This document shows positions 5,574 to 12,379 of a stretch of DNA of 22,143 nucleotides, in pieces. A program made the position numbers and the translations under genes. The notes under the pieces are model-generated. The model did no database searches and had not been told where the DNA came from. It saw nothing but the letters and a program-made list of their open reading frames with translations. Within the stretch, counting starts at the first letter, position 1. Each line of letters opens with the position of its first letter. This DNA is from a virus, in the IMG/VR virus record IMGVR_UViG_3300042375_001097, positions 1-22,143 of that record. One strand, 5' to 3'.

Positions 5574-6776
5574 TCAGTCGATTCTGGGTTTCTTGTTTTT
5601 TGGTGACTCACCGTGAATCTCGTTTAGTGGAGAACATTTGGAGAACACTGAGAACCATTCTTCACCCTCGGACGGGCTTTTCGCGTCGTTGTAGGAGCGC
5701 CCCGCCTCGCTCTCCGAGTTGCCAGCCTCCATCGCGGTTTTTGCCAGCCCGACAACCGCCGCACGGTAGCTGATGAACGAATGCCGGAGCGCGTTCCGCT
5801 TCCAGCCGCCGATGAACGCCCCGAGCCGGGTGGTCTCGCACAACGAGCCGTGAGTGGATGGTTTCGACGGGTAGAGATGCGGGCCGATGACACCCGTCCC
5901 GGCGATCGGCTCCAGCCACGAACGGAGCGCCGGGGTCATGGTGATGACTCTCCGTTCGCCGGTTTTTGAGGTCTCGCGACGCACGATGATGATGTCCCTG
6001 TCCCACTTGATGTCCTCCCACGCCAGCGGCGGCTTCGTGCTACCCTGCTGCGGGATCACCTCTTCGGTGCGGAGCCCGCCGAGGGCGCATAGAGCGAGCC
6101 ACGGGAGATACTGAGGGCGGACATTGTCGAGGAGGATGCGAAGCTCTCCCGGCGTGTAGGTGGCAGGCACACCCCGGACGACGATCGGCTTGCCGACTCT
6201 CTCCGCTGCGGTCTTTTCGCCATGTGGGAGATACTCCCGCTCGACGCACCACTTGAAGAACGTCACCCATGCCGCCCTGACGTTCTTGCGCGTCCGTGCC
6301 GCGCCCGCGAGCGGCGGCAGGTCGCCCGGGCCGATGTCGCCAAGCGTCATGTCGGGGATCAGGCCGAGGTGCCGCTTGAGCGTCGTGTGATTGTGCGGCG
6401 AGGTTCCGGCGTTGCGCTTCTTCTCCGATAGGAACTCCGCGACGGCTTCCTTGGAGTTCTTTTTCGGAGCTCGCTTGCCATGCCACACGAGGAATTCATC
6501 TACCAGCTTGCAGGAAGGGTCCGCCTCGATGATCCGCTGGCACGCCTTCGCCTGCTCCGGCGTGATCGCGCTCATGTCGAACCCACCCCGGAAGATGCTC
6601 CGGGCGTATTCCATCGCGTCTTTTTTCGCAGCCTCTAACGACGACCGCGTGACGTGCTTGCCGTCGGCCTTGTAGCGCCAATACTCTCTCCCGCTGGGGT
6701 GATTCCACGGATAGACCGAGATGCTCACCGTGCGATATTTGACGACCTCACTCACGGTTTTGATGACCTCACTCAC
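5574..6776 (-). CDS. int: Tyrosine site-specific recombinase / phage integrase (400 aa)
   Basis: It catalyses integration and, with a directionality factor, excision between attP and a host tRNA-type site. The N-terminal part (about 1-90) is an arm-binding and SAM-like region, residues about 90-190 the core-binding domain, and 205-375 the catalytic domain. Active-site residues visible: Arg236 (ALCALGGLRTEEV), Lys271 (SKTGERR), Arg331 (NALRHSF) and Tyr362 (AGRSYND). The usual His of HxxR and the H/W position are both Asn (328 and 353, AGNS), which I associate with Planctomycetes/Verrucomicrobia integrases. The gene ends 48 bases from the tRNA-like core. Its start overlaps the end of the RHH gene by 8 bases, so the two form one minus-strand operon. 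Confidence 0.93.
   Translation of the reverse strand: MSEVIKTVSEVVKYRTVSISVYPWNHPSGREYWRYKADGKHVTRSSLEAAKKDAMEYARSIFRGGFDMSAITPEQAKACQRIIEADPSCKLVDEFLVWHGKRAPKKNSKEAVAEFLSEKKRNAGTSPHNHTTLKRHLGLIPDMTLGDIGPGDLPPLAGAARTRKNVRAAWVTFFKWCVEREYLPHGEKTAAERVGKPIVVRGVPATYTPGELRILLDNVRPQYLPWLALCALGGLRTEEVIPQQGSTKPPLAWEDIKWDRDIIIVRRETSKTGERRVITMTPALRSWLEPIAGTGVIGPHLYPSKPSTHGSLCETTRLGAFIGGWKRNALRHSFISYRAAVVGLAKTAMEAGNSESEAGRSYNDAKSPSEGEEWFSVFSKCSPLNEIHGESPKNKKPRID
5627..5656. repeat. Right GAGAAC repeats (candidate integrase arm sites)
   Basis: GTGGAGAACATTTGGAGAAC and following bases. GAGAAC begins at 5630, 5641 and 5650. The first 22 bases match the left repeat at 5454 except at a few positions. It lies inside the 3' end of the integrase gene, so the sites and the last codons of the gene are shared. 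Confidence 0.5.
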
Positions 6777-6972
6777 GTCTCAGGTAGTATTCGGCGATGG
6801 CTTTCATCAGCGCGTCTTCGACGACTTTCGAGAACGACACTTTGCGGTTCGCGGAAATCTCACGCACCGCTTCGGTTACATCTGGTGGCAGGGAAAACCC
6901 AACTTTCCTGCGCTTCTTGTCGTCCGCGATCGGCGGGCGACCGGAATGGCCTCGAACTGGTTTCGTGTTCAT
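6769..6972 (-). CDS. Ribbon-helix-helix DNA-binding protein, candidate excisionase or int regulator (67 aa)
   Basis: A small RHH (Arc/CopG-like) protein: strand RRKVGFSLPPDV, helix TEAVREISANR and second helix SFSKVVEDALMKAIAEYY. The N-terminal tail contains GHSGRPP, like an AT-hook core, and RHH dimers insert a β-ribbon in the major groove. The start is placed at ATG 6972 (MNTKPVRG); an in-frame ATG at 7002 would add ten residues, including a Pro run encoded by a C9 tract. It is located directly before int and overlaps it, so control of integrase expression or recombination direction is likely. It faces another RHH gene across the control region. Confidence 0.75.
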   Translation of the reverse strand: MNTKPVRGHSGRPPIADDKKRRKVGFSLPPDVTEAVREISANRKVSFSKVVEDALMKAIAEYYLRRE

Positions 6973-6982
6973 TTTTGGAAGT

Positions 6983-6991
6983 GGGGGGGGG
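6983..6991. repeat. G9 homopolymer beside the RHH start
   Basis: Nine consecutive G on the plus strand (C9 on the coding minus strand), between the two possible starts of the RHH gene (6972 and 7002). It would be translated only if the upstream start is used. Homopolymers of this length slip readily. Confidence 0.5.
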
Positions 6992-7005
6992 CGGAGTGAC
7001 ATACG

Positions 7006-7019
7006 GACTAGAATTAGTC
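7006..7019. promoter_or_regulatory. Inverted repeat, candidate RHH operator
   Basis: GACTA (7006-7010) / TAGTC (7015-7019) around GAAT, just upstream of the minus-strand RHH gene in the AT-rich divergent region. A small palindrome here suits a dimeric RHH repressor. No second copy was seen nearby. Confidence 0.3.
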
Positions 7020-7073
7020 AAAACAATTCATACGTCGCCAACATACACCACTTTTCTTAATCGCAAAGGTATT

Positions 7074-7101
7074 TTTATGGCCCAAATAATCCCCTAAGCA
7101 A
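7074..7101 (-). promoter_or_regulatory. Candidate minus-strand promoter for RHH-int
   Basis: On the minus strand TTGCTT (7101-7096) and CATAAA (7079-7074) are separated by 16 bases, a weak sigma-70-like match. It would place the transcript start near 7067, about 95 bases before the RHH ATG. The wider region 7003-7144 has no gene and is AT-rich compared with its surroundings. Confidence 0.25.
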
Positions 7102-7144
7102 ACTTTAGCTTTTCTTTCCACTTAAACCCACCACTCTCCGCCCC

Positions 7145-7345
7145 ATGCCGAGCGTGAAGCAACCCCTCCAGACAACTCCGAGAAAAGCAGGACGCCCGCC
7201 GACGGGCCGCACGAAACAAGTCATCAAAGCGACCGTTGACGAAAAAATCGTCGCCGAGGCCAAGAAAGCGGCGTCCGAAAACGGCGAGTCGTTCGCCGCT
7301 TTCGTCTCCCGGGCAATCCACGCGCAACTGCTACGGATGTCCTGA
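7145..7345 (+). CDS. Ribbon-helix-helix DNA-binding protein, divergent partner (66 aa)
   Basis: RHH fold visible as strand VIKATVDEKI, helix VAEAKKAASENG and helix SFAAFVSRAIHAQLL. The N-terminal arm holds KAGRPPTGRTKQ, the same GRPP motif as in the divergent RHH protein. It is the first gene of the rightward operon and is transcribed away from int across a 140-base control region. This is the position of a Cro- or CI-like switch gene, so it probably represses its own and/or the int promoter. No CI-type repressor is seen between it and int. Leader CCACTCTCCGCCCC has no Shine-Dalgarno. Confidence 0.7.
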   Translation: MPSVKQPLQTTPRKAGRPPTGRTKQVIKATVDEKIVAEAKKAASENGESFAAFVSRAIHAQLLRMS

Positions 7346-7381
7346 TTTGCCCAATATCCTTACCTATTTCCTTTCCACCTC

Positions 7382-7633
7382 ATGCTCTCCCTCACCCACC
7401 AGCAAATGACCGGCCTCATTGACGCCGCCCGCGCCGACCTCGTCGCCGAAATGATCCGCGACAACGGCGCGTCGATCCACCTCCTCTCCCCGGCCCAAGC
7501 GGCTGGAATCCTCGACATCCGGCCCAACACCCTGACCCGGCTGCCGATCCCGCGTGTCGCCCTCGACACGAAACTCATCAAATACCGCCTTTCCGACATC
7601 ACCGCCTTCATCGAATCGCGAGTGGAACGATAA
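7382..7633 (+). CDS. MerR/excisionase-like winged helix protein (83 aa)
   Basis: Residues 33-80 fit an HTH_17/excisionase-type winged helix: LLSPAQAAGILDIRPNTLTR (helix-turn-helix), a short wing (IPRVALDTKLIKYRL) and SDITAFIESR, the usual last helix. The N-terminal 30 residues form a separate helix (QQMTGLIDAARADLVAEMI). Such proteins act as phage directionality factors or as transcription regulators. Its place, second in the operon after the RHH gene and near int, suits either. The start is ATG 7382 without a Shine-Dalgarno. It is followed by the longest structured intergenic region of the operon. Confidence 0.75.
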   Translation: MLSLTHQQMTGLIDAARADLVAEMIRDNGASIHLLSPAQAAGILDIRPNTLTRLPIPRVALDTKLIKYRLSDITAFIESRVER

Positions 7634-7639
7634 CCCTCT

Positions 7640-7712
7640 CTCTCCGTCGCCGCCCGGGTGGCGACCTCCAGTGCCTGTGCTCACCGAGCGAAAAATATCC
7701 GGCGACGGAGAG
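7640..7712 (+). promoter_or_regulatory. Structured leader with two competing hairpins
   Basis: A 13-base perfect inverted repeat (7640-7652 with 7700-7712, CTCTCCGTCGCCG / CGGCGACGGAGAG) encloses 47 bases. Inside it, GTCGCC (7646-7651) can instead pair with GGCGAC at 7660-7665. The two pairings exclude each other, as in attenuators or riboregulators. There is no T-run, so a simple terminator is unlikely. The junction element follows at 7725. Confidence 0.5.
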
Positions 7713-7724
7713 ACCTTAAATTGC

Positions 7725-7735
7725 CAGAACATAAA
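7725..7735 (+). promoter_or_regulatory. Recurrent junction element (CAGAACATAAA form)
   Basis: CAGAACATAAA, extended as TTGCCAGAACATAAAG, ends three bases before ATG 7739. The 5' extension TTGC is shared with the copy at 2186. Confidence 0.5.
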
Positions 7736-7738
7736 GAA

Positions 7739-7987
7739 ATGAAACCAACACACCGCCAACTCGCCACGAGTCACGCATTCATATCAGGCGTCGCCTGCTG
7801 CTGCCTGATTCTCCTCATGCTCATGCTGTTCCTGTTCGCCTGCTACGGGCAGGTCTATCCAGCCATCGCCGCTTGGATGACCGGAATCTGCGCGTTCCTG
7901 ATGACAATGCACCACGCCGCCGAAGCCAGCCGCCACAAATCCATGACGGCATTCGACGACTACAAAAACGAAAACACCTTCCAATGA
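7739..7987 (+). CDS. Small two-span membrane protein (82 aa)
   Basis: The 82-residue product has two hydrophobic segments, about 13-37 (ISGVACCCLILLMLMLFLFA) and about 40-58 (YPAIAAWMTGICAFLMTM), followed by a polar tail (HHAAEASRHKS to the end). It is expected in the inner membrane with a short loop between spans. ATG 7739 is chosen because the junction element ends just before it and an upstream in-frame extension has no Met. Its TGA overlaps the ATG of the recombinase gene (ATGA). Function unknown; a membrane gene at the head of a recombination operon is unusual. Confidence 0.65.
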   Translation: MKPTHRQLATSHAFISGVACCCLILLMLMLFLFACYGQVYPAIAAWMTGICAFLMTMHHAAEASRHKSMTAFDDYKNENTFQ

Positions 7988-8952
7988 GCTCCCTTAAAAC
8001 AGTCATTCGCGGCGTCAAACCGCAACCTCACTTCGTCCTGCTCTACGGCGTGGACGGAGTCGGAAAGTCCACCTTCGGCGCGGACGCTCCATCACCCATC
8101 TTCCTCGGTCCCGAGGATGGTCTCGGAATGCTCGACGTTCCGCGCTTCCCGACTCCCAAGTCATGGGCGGACATCAAAGCCACCGTCAACGACCTCCTCA
8201 TGGAGGACCACGAGTTTGAAACCCTCGTCCTCGACAGCGTCGATTGGATCGAGCCGATGATCTGGGCGTTCCTCTGCAAAGAGGAGGGCGTCAAATCCAT
8301 CGAGCAGGTCGGCGGCGGGTTCGGCAAGGGATACGTCCTCGCCCGCGAGCAAACCCTGGAGTTCGTCAAGACCCTCCAGCGCCTGCGGAAGAAGATGAAC
8401 GTCATCGCTCTCGCGCACGCCCTCATCAAAACCACCGAGGATCCATACGCCGGTGAGCGATACGACCGATACCTCGTCAAGATGAACGACCAAGCGGCGG
8501 GAATCTGGCGGGAAGCCGTCGATTGCGTCCTGTTCGCCAACTTCAAGACCGTCTTCTCGAAAGCCAAGGGCGCAGCCAAGGCACGGGCAGAGGGAGACGG
8601 GCGGCGGGTCATGTTCACCGAGCGCCGCCCCGCATTCGACGCCAAGAACCGCTTCGACCTCCCCTTCGAGATGGAGCTGTCATGGACGGAGTTCGCCGAG
8701 CGTTCCGCCGCCGCTCTCCCGTCGTCAACAGCGGACACCGAGGACAAGCTGGCGACACTCTTCAAGGGCATCGAGGCGCAAGCCGTCGCTTATCTGATCG
8801 AGCTGGAATGGCTGGAAGACGGGCAACCGCTCTCCGACCTCCGCGCCGTCAACCGCAAGAAAATCCTTTCCCGGCCCGAGGGGTTCCTCGCCGCCGTTGT
8901 GAAACACGCCGAGAAGGCAACCGAACCTACCACCCCAGACACCGAAAACTAA
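7984..8952 (+). CDS. Sak4-type RecA/Rad51-like recombinase (AAA_24), 322 aa
   Basis: A phage ATPase of the AAA_24/Sak4 group, single-strand annealing proteins that pair complementary ssDNA in replication and recombination. Walker A is YGVDGVGKST at residues 21-30 and Walker B LVLDSVDWIE at 81-90. The family's FGKGYVLAREQ segment, MNVIALAHALIK and the DRY-LVKMNDQAAGIWREAVDCVLFA region follow. The C-terminal 90 residues are variable and helical. The start is set by the ATGA overlap with the membrane protein gene. An ssDNA-binding protein gene follows after four bases, which is the usual partner. Confidence 0.85.
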   Translation: MSSLKTVIRGVKPQPHFVLLYGVDGVGKSTFGADAPSPIFLGPEDGLGMLDVPRFPTPKSWADIKATVNDLLMEDHEFETLVLDSVDWIEPMIWAFLCKEEGVKSIEQVGGGFGKGYVLAREQTLEFVKTLQRLRKKMNVIALAHALIKTTEDPYAGERYDRYLVKMNDQAAGIWREAVDCVLFANFKTVFSKAKGAAKARAEGDGRRVMFTERRPAFDAKNRFDLPFEMELSWTEFAERSAAALPSSTADTEDKLATLFKGIEAQAVAYLIELEWLEDGQPLSDLRAVNRKKILSRPEGFLAAVVKHAEKATEPTTPDTEN

Positions 8953-8956
8953 CATC

Positions 8957-9445
8957 ATGGCACACCTAGACCCAAGCAACTTCATTTACGACGAGCCGGA
9001 AGACAAAGACAAGATCGTCTTTGCCAAGGGTATATACAAATTCCGCATCACCGAAATCAACTCCATGACAGAGTCCAAAGAGGCTCGGAACCCGATGCTT
9101 CCAATCAAGTTCGAGTTCTCCCGAGCTGACGGCAAAACGACGACGGTTTATGACAACCTCGTTTTCACCGACACCGCGAAATGGAAAATCAGCCAGTTCC
9201 TTTCCTGCATCTGCGGCCCCGGAATCAAGCCCGGTCGAAAGATCGACTTCAATGACGCCGATTTCCTCGAATGGGTGAAAAAGCAAACCGGAACCGCTCG
9301 CCTCAAGGTCGAGCAAGTCCAAGGCAAGGGCAAGGACTACGATCGTAACAGCATCGAAGCATTCATCTTCAGCGCGACCGACGCGCCGAAATCGGCACCA
9401 GCTCCCGAGCCTGCCGACGACGAAGACGATGCAATTCCATTCTGA
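8957..9445 (+). CDS. ssb: Phage single-stranded DNA-binding protein (162 aa)
   Basis: The N-terminal 120 residues form a β-rich domain with KGIYKFRITEINSM, PIKFEFSRADG and WKISQFLSCICGPGIKPG, similar in arrangement to DUF669-type phage proteins that replace classical SSB. The last residues are an acidic tail, PADDEDDAIPF, which is the interaction tip typical of bacterial SSB proteins. It would coat ssDNA and recruit the neighbouring Sak4-type protein and nucleases. ATG 8957 lies four bases after the recombinase stop. The gene is followed directly by the junction element and a strong terminator hairpin. Confidence 0.78.
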   Translation: MAHLDPSNFIYDEPEDKDKIVFAKGIYKFRITEINSMTESKEARNPMLPIKFEFSRADGKTTTVYDNLVFTDTAKWKISQFLSCICGPGIKPGRKIDFNDADFLEWVKKQTGTARLKVEQVQGKGKDYDRNSIEAFIFSATDAPKSAPAPEPADDEDDAIPF

Positions 9446-9451
9446 CCTTCA

Positions 9452-9462
9452 CAGAACATAAA
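9452..9462 (+). promoter_or_regulatory. Recurrent junction element (CAGAACATAAA form)
   Basis: CAGAACATAAA, extended as TTCACAGAACATAAAC, lies 6 bases after the ssb stop and three bases before the terminator stem at 9466. Confidence 0.5.
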
Positions 9463-9465
9463 CAA

Positions 9466-9504
9466 GCGCCCGGTTCTCCCGGGAACCGGGCGCATCCCTT
9501 TTTT
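9466..9504 (+). terminator. Strong intrinsic terminator inside the replication operon
   Basis: Perfect 11-base stem GCGCCCGGTTC (9466-9476) / GAACCGGGCGC (9483-9493), 6-base loop, then a short spacer and six T (9499-9504). ATG 9511 follows six bases after the T-run. It should stop or reduce transcription of the SbcC-like and helicase genes unless antitermination or a new promoter intervenes. Confidence 0.8.
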
Positions 9505-9510
9505 ATAAAA

Positions 9511-9741
9511 ATGAAACACCTATCTGTGGCAGAAGCCAAAGAGCAAAACTACCGCTCAATCACCGGCGACCTCTGGCCCGAGCGCGAAAAAGACAAGCCA
9601 ATCATCGCGTCGATGGAGCAAACCCTCTCCACCTGCGACGCCATCTGGATCGACATGCCCTACGAGGCGATTCAGGCCGGACGCAAAAGGAGCGAACTCA
9701 TCCTTCCTGAAGACGAAATCCAAAGAATCAAGACCACCTGA
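9511..9741 (+). CDS. Hypothetical small protein (76 aa)
   Basis: Unrecognised 76-residue protein, mostly charged helices (LSVAEAKEQNYRS, then EDEIQRIKTT at the end) with one Cys. ATG 9511 follows an A/T-rich TTTTTTATAAAA stretch, unlike the A/C-rich leaders elsewhere. It stops at 9741, one base before the ATG of the SbcC-like gene, so the two are translated together. It may be a partner of that ATPase. Function unknown. Confidence 0.6.
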   Translation: MKHLSVAEAKEQNYRSITGDLWPEREKDKPIIASMEQTLSTCDAIWIDMPYEAIQAGRKRSELILPEDEIQRIKTT

Positions 9742-9742
9742 C

Positions 9743-11077
9743 ATGAACATCCTGCAACTATCCATCACCGACCTCAAGAAGGTCTCCGCCATCGAGATCA
9801 ACCCGGAGGACGGCAAGCCCATCGTTCTCACCGGGGACAACGCCAACGGCAAAAGCTCCGTTCTCGAATCCATCATCCTCGCGCTCTCCAACAAGGGGCT
9901 CGAAGACCCTATCCGCCACGGTCGCCCGTCCGCATCGGTCAAGCTCACCCTTGGCAGCGACAAGATGGAATACACCCTCGAACGCCGGATCACCAAGAAG
10001 GGCGATTACCTCACCCTCACCGACGCCGCAGGCGTGCCAGTCCAGAAGGCGCAAACCTTCCTCAACGGCATCATCGGCAACTATGCCTTTGATCCGTTGG
10101 AGTTCACGAAGCTGAAAGCCAAGGACCAAGTCGAAGCTCTCAAGTCCGCCGCCGGACTCGACTTCTCGGAAGTGGACGCCGAGCGTGCCGCCGCTTACGC
10201 AGAGAGAACCGCCGTCACCCGCGACGGCAAGGAACTCGCCGCCCAACTCGCCGCCGTGCCTGAGCCTCGCGAGGGGACGCCGGAAGAAGAGGTTTCGGCG
10301 GCGAAGTTGATGGAAACCCTTCGCACGATGGAGAAGGCGACGGACCACCTCGCAGTCGCCAAGCGCCAAGTCAAAGCGGCGAAGGAGAAGGAAGAGTTCG
10401 CCCTGAGTGAAATCGACCGCATCAGAGAATCTCTCAAGATAGCTGAGAACTATCAGTCCACATGCGCCGAGATGATCGACGAGACTCAGAAGATCCTCAT
10501 CGCCGCCGAGGCGTCCGCCCCTGACGAGTCCGCGCTCGAATACGCCCGCTCTGAAATCTCCGCCATCGACACGACCAACGCCCGCATCCGCTCCGCCCGT
10601 CAGCACCGGGAGATTTCGGCCAAGCTCAAGGATCTCCGCCTCAAGGTGGCGTCCCTGAACCGCACCATCGAAGTCGTGGACGAGCGCAAGGCCGAGGCGA
10701 TCAAGAACGCAAACCTCCCACTGGAAGGTCTCGAACTCACCGACGACGGCGTCATGTTCAACGGCACGTTCTTCACCCAACTCAGCACGGCGGAGCAAAT
10801 CCGCATCTCCACGCTGGTCGCCATGTCGCAGAACCCGGGCCTGAAAATCATCATTATCCGCGAAGGCGCTTTGATGAACACCGCGAACCTCGCCCTCATC
10901 TCCAAACTCGCCGCCGACCGTGGCTTCCAACTCTGGATCGAGAAGTTCCAAGAGAGCCCATCCGACATCGGCTTCCACATCATCGACGGCGCGATCGCCT
11001 TCGAGGACGGAGAAGCTGTCGCCCCGGCACCCGAGCCCGCACCCATCACCAGCGCGATTGAAAACCCTGACTTCTGA
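9743..11077 (+). CDS. SbcC/RecF-like AAA ATPase (444 aa)
   Basis: An SMC/Rad50-type ATPase of the phage form. Walker A is LTGDNANGKSS (residues 29-39), followed by the NKGLEDPIRHGRPSASV segment typical of this group. Residues about 180-330 are a coiled-coil region, and the C-terminal ATPase half contains FTQLSTAEQIRIS (signature region) and LKIIIIREGALMN at the Walker B position. The acidic DE of classical Walker B is replaced by REG, a form I recall from phage members of this group. The last 20 residues are a Pro/Glu/Ala tail. It is probably the structural-maintenance subunit of a recombination nuclease complex; the exonuclease gene two positions downstream is a candidate partner. Confidence 0.8.
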   Translation: MNILQLSITDLKKVSAIEINPEDGKPIVLTGDNANGKSSVLESIILALSNKGLEDPIRHGRPSASVKLTLGSDKMEYTLERRITKKGDYLTLTDAAGVPVQKAQTFLNGIIGNYAFDPLEFTKLKAKDQVEALKSAAGLDFSEVDAERAAAYAERTAVTRDGKELAAQLAAVPEPREGTPEEEVSAAKLMETLRTMEKATDHLAVAKRQVKAAKEKEEFALSEIDRIRESLKIAENYQSTCAEMIDETQKILIAAEASAPDESALEYARSEISAIDTTNARIRSARQHREISAKLKDLRLKVASLNRTIEVVDERKAEAIKNANLPLEGLELTDDGVMFNGTFFTQLSTAEQIRISTLVAMSQNPGLKIIIIREGALMNTANLALISKLAADRGFQLWIEKFQESPSDIGFHIIDGAIAFEDGEAVAPAPEPAPITSAIENPDF

Positions 11078-11083
11078 TTTCCC

Positions 11084-11320
11084 ATGAACATCACCGAACC
11101 ACCAGCCCAAGAGGCACCTACTATCATCGGCGTATCCGCCGCCGTCACTTTCGGCGAAGCGAACATCATCATCACTGGAGACGACATCCCCACCCTACGA
11201 GATTTCTTCTCGGACCTCGGCATCCTAGAAATCAATATCTCCGAGATCCGGCAAACCGTCACGCTGCTCGGCCCGGTTGTCGCCCTCGCCAGTATCGCTC
11301 ACATCCAAGAAAACGCATAA
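11084..11320 (+). CDS. Hypothetical small protein (78 aa)
   Basis: Unrecognised 78-residue protein between the SbcC-like ATPase (gap 6 bases) and the exonuclease (gap 1 base). It shows an alternating strand/helix pattern (IGVSAAVTFGEANIIITG, then IPTLRDFFSDLGI) and no Cys. The tight spacing suggests a role with the recombination proteins. Function unknown. Confidence 0.6.
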   Translation: MNITEPPAQEAPTIIGVSAAVTFGEANIIITGDDIPTLRDFFSDLGILEINISEIRQTVTLLGPVVALASIAHIQENA

Positions 11321-11321
11321 C

Positions 11322-12113
11322 ATGTCACTCATCAAACGCGACGAGCGATCGTCACACTGGTATTCCCGGACGGGAGAAAGCTGCCACACGGTCATCGCCA
11401 AAACCACCGGACTCCCACGCGCCACCAACGTAACGGACGCCCGCAAGCTCGGACTCATACCGAGTGTTACCAACGTCATCGCCATCAAGGCGAAGCCCGC
11501 GCTCAACACTTGGTTGCAGGACAACGCCATCCTCGCCGCCCTCAACACGCCCCGCTACCCCGGCGAGCTGGATGCCGACTACCACTCCCGCATCGCCACC
11601 GTCTCCGATTCCATCGGCAAGGAAGCGGCGGAGTGGGGAACCCTCCTCCACGAGCAACTGGAGCAATACTGCACCGGCGGCGCGTTCCTCGGCACGGGCG
11701 AGATCCTGAATTACGTCGCAGGCTACGACGCGTGGCACCGGGAGAACGTCGTCGATGTCATCCACGCCGAGAAGTCGGTCGTCGGCGAGCTTGGCTACGC
11801 CGGACGACTCGACCTCTACGCCACCATCAAGCACGGCGGAGAAGTCCGGCGGGCGGTCATCGACTACAAATCCCAGAAGATCAAAGGCAAGCCCAAGGGC
11901 AACTTCTACAAGGAGTGGGAGATCCAGCTCGCCGCCTATGCCGACTGCCTACGGGAACCCGGCGAGCCGCTGCCTCTGCTGGTCTCCATCATCATCCCTT
12001 CCGACGCTCCCGGCCCGGTGCAAGTGAAGGTGTGGGAGAATGGCGAGGGCGCACTCAAAGCCTTCCACGCGTGCTTCGCGCTGTGGTGCTACGAGAAAGG
12101 ATACCAACCATGA
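11322..12113 (+). CDS. PD-(D/E)XK exonuclease, RecB/Cas4-like (263 aa)
   Basis: The fold is read from motifs in order: WGTLLHEQLEQY (His110), GYAGRLDLYATI (Asp164), RRAVIDYKSQK (Asp181 and Lys183, the D-x-K core) and EWEIQLAAYADCL (Gln202/Tyr206). These are the conserved elements of RecB-family nucleases in phages (PDDEXK_1 type), which resect DNA ends to give ssDNA for annealing by Sak4 or Redβ-type proteins. The start ATG 11322 is two bases after the previous stop; an upstream in-frame start would overlap that gene by 44 bases. Its TGA overlaps the next ATG. Confidence 0.8.
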   Translation: MSLIKRDERSSHWYSRTGESCHTVIAKTTGLPRATNVTDARKLGLIPSVTNVIAIKAKPALNTWLQDNAILAALNTPRYPGELDADYHSRIATVSDSIGKEAAEWGTLLHEQLEQYCTGGAFLGTGEILNYVAGYDAWHRENVVDVIHAEKSVVGELGYAGRLDLYATIKHGGEVRRAVIDYKSQKIKGKPKGNFYKEWEIQLAAYADCLREPGEPLPLLVSIIIPSDAPGPVQVKVWENGEGALKAFHACFALWCYEKGYQP

Positions 12114-12379
12114 ATGATTTTAAAGACTGCGGCGGCCCTGCTTTCCCGCACAAACCAAAGAAATGGAATCCTGAGGGATGGTATGAGGGTGATGCCAACC
12201 AAACAGGATACGGTATATCCATTCGCGACTGGTTCGCGGGCATGGCTTCCGGAAGCGTGCTTCGCGAGTGGAGTGAGGTCACACCCAATCAAGGCGAAAC
12301 GTGGCACCAGATGGTAGCGCGTATTTCCTATGAACATGCCGACGCCATGCTCGACGCCCGAAATGCCGACCCTGCGTGA
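12110..12379 (+). CDS. Conserved phage protein of the GGPAFP / RDWFAG type (89 aa)
   Basis: It begins MNDFKDCGGPAFPHKP and continues with YGISIRDWFAGMASG. The paired GGPAFP and G-x-(S/T)-x-RDWFA signatures mark a very widespread small phage protein without known function. The start is fixed by ATGA overlap with the exonuclease and by the family's N-terminus. The C-terminal helix (ISYEHADAMLDARNA) is also typical. The next gene starts inside its 3' end. Confidence 0.75.
   Translation: MNDFKDCGGPAFPHKPKKWNPEGWYEGDANQTGYGISIRDWFAGMASGSVLREWSEVTPNQGETWHQMVARISYEHADAMLDARNADPA

Noticed and set aside
5480-5580. A complete tRNA gene
   Set aside because: Only the T-arm and acceptor 3' half are present; no D-arm, anticodon arm or 5' acceptor strand is found within 100 bases.
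9758-11110. Long minus-strand open frame (450 codons) opposite the SbcC-like gene
   Set aside because: It mirrors a gene with clear Walker motifs, and its translation is low-complexity Gly/Val/Asp/Glu sequence typical of the antisense of GC-rich genes.
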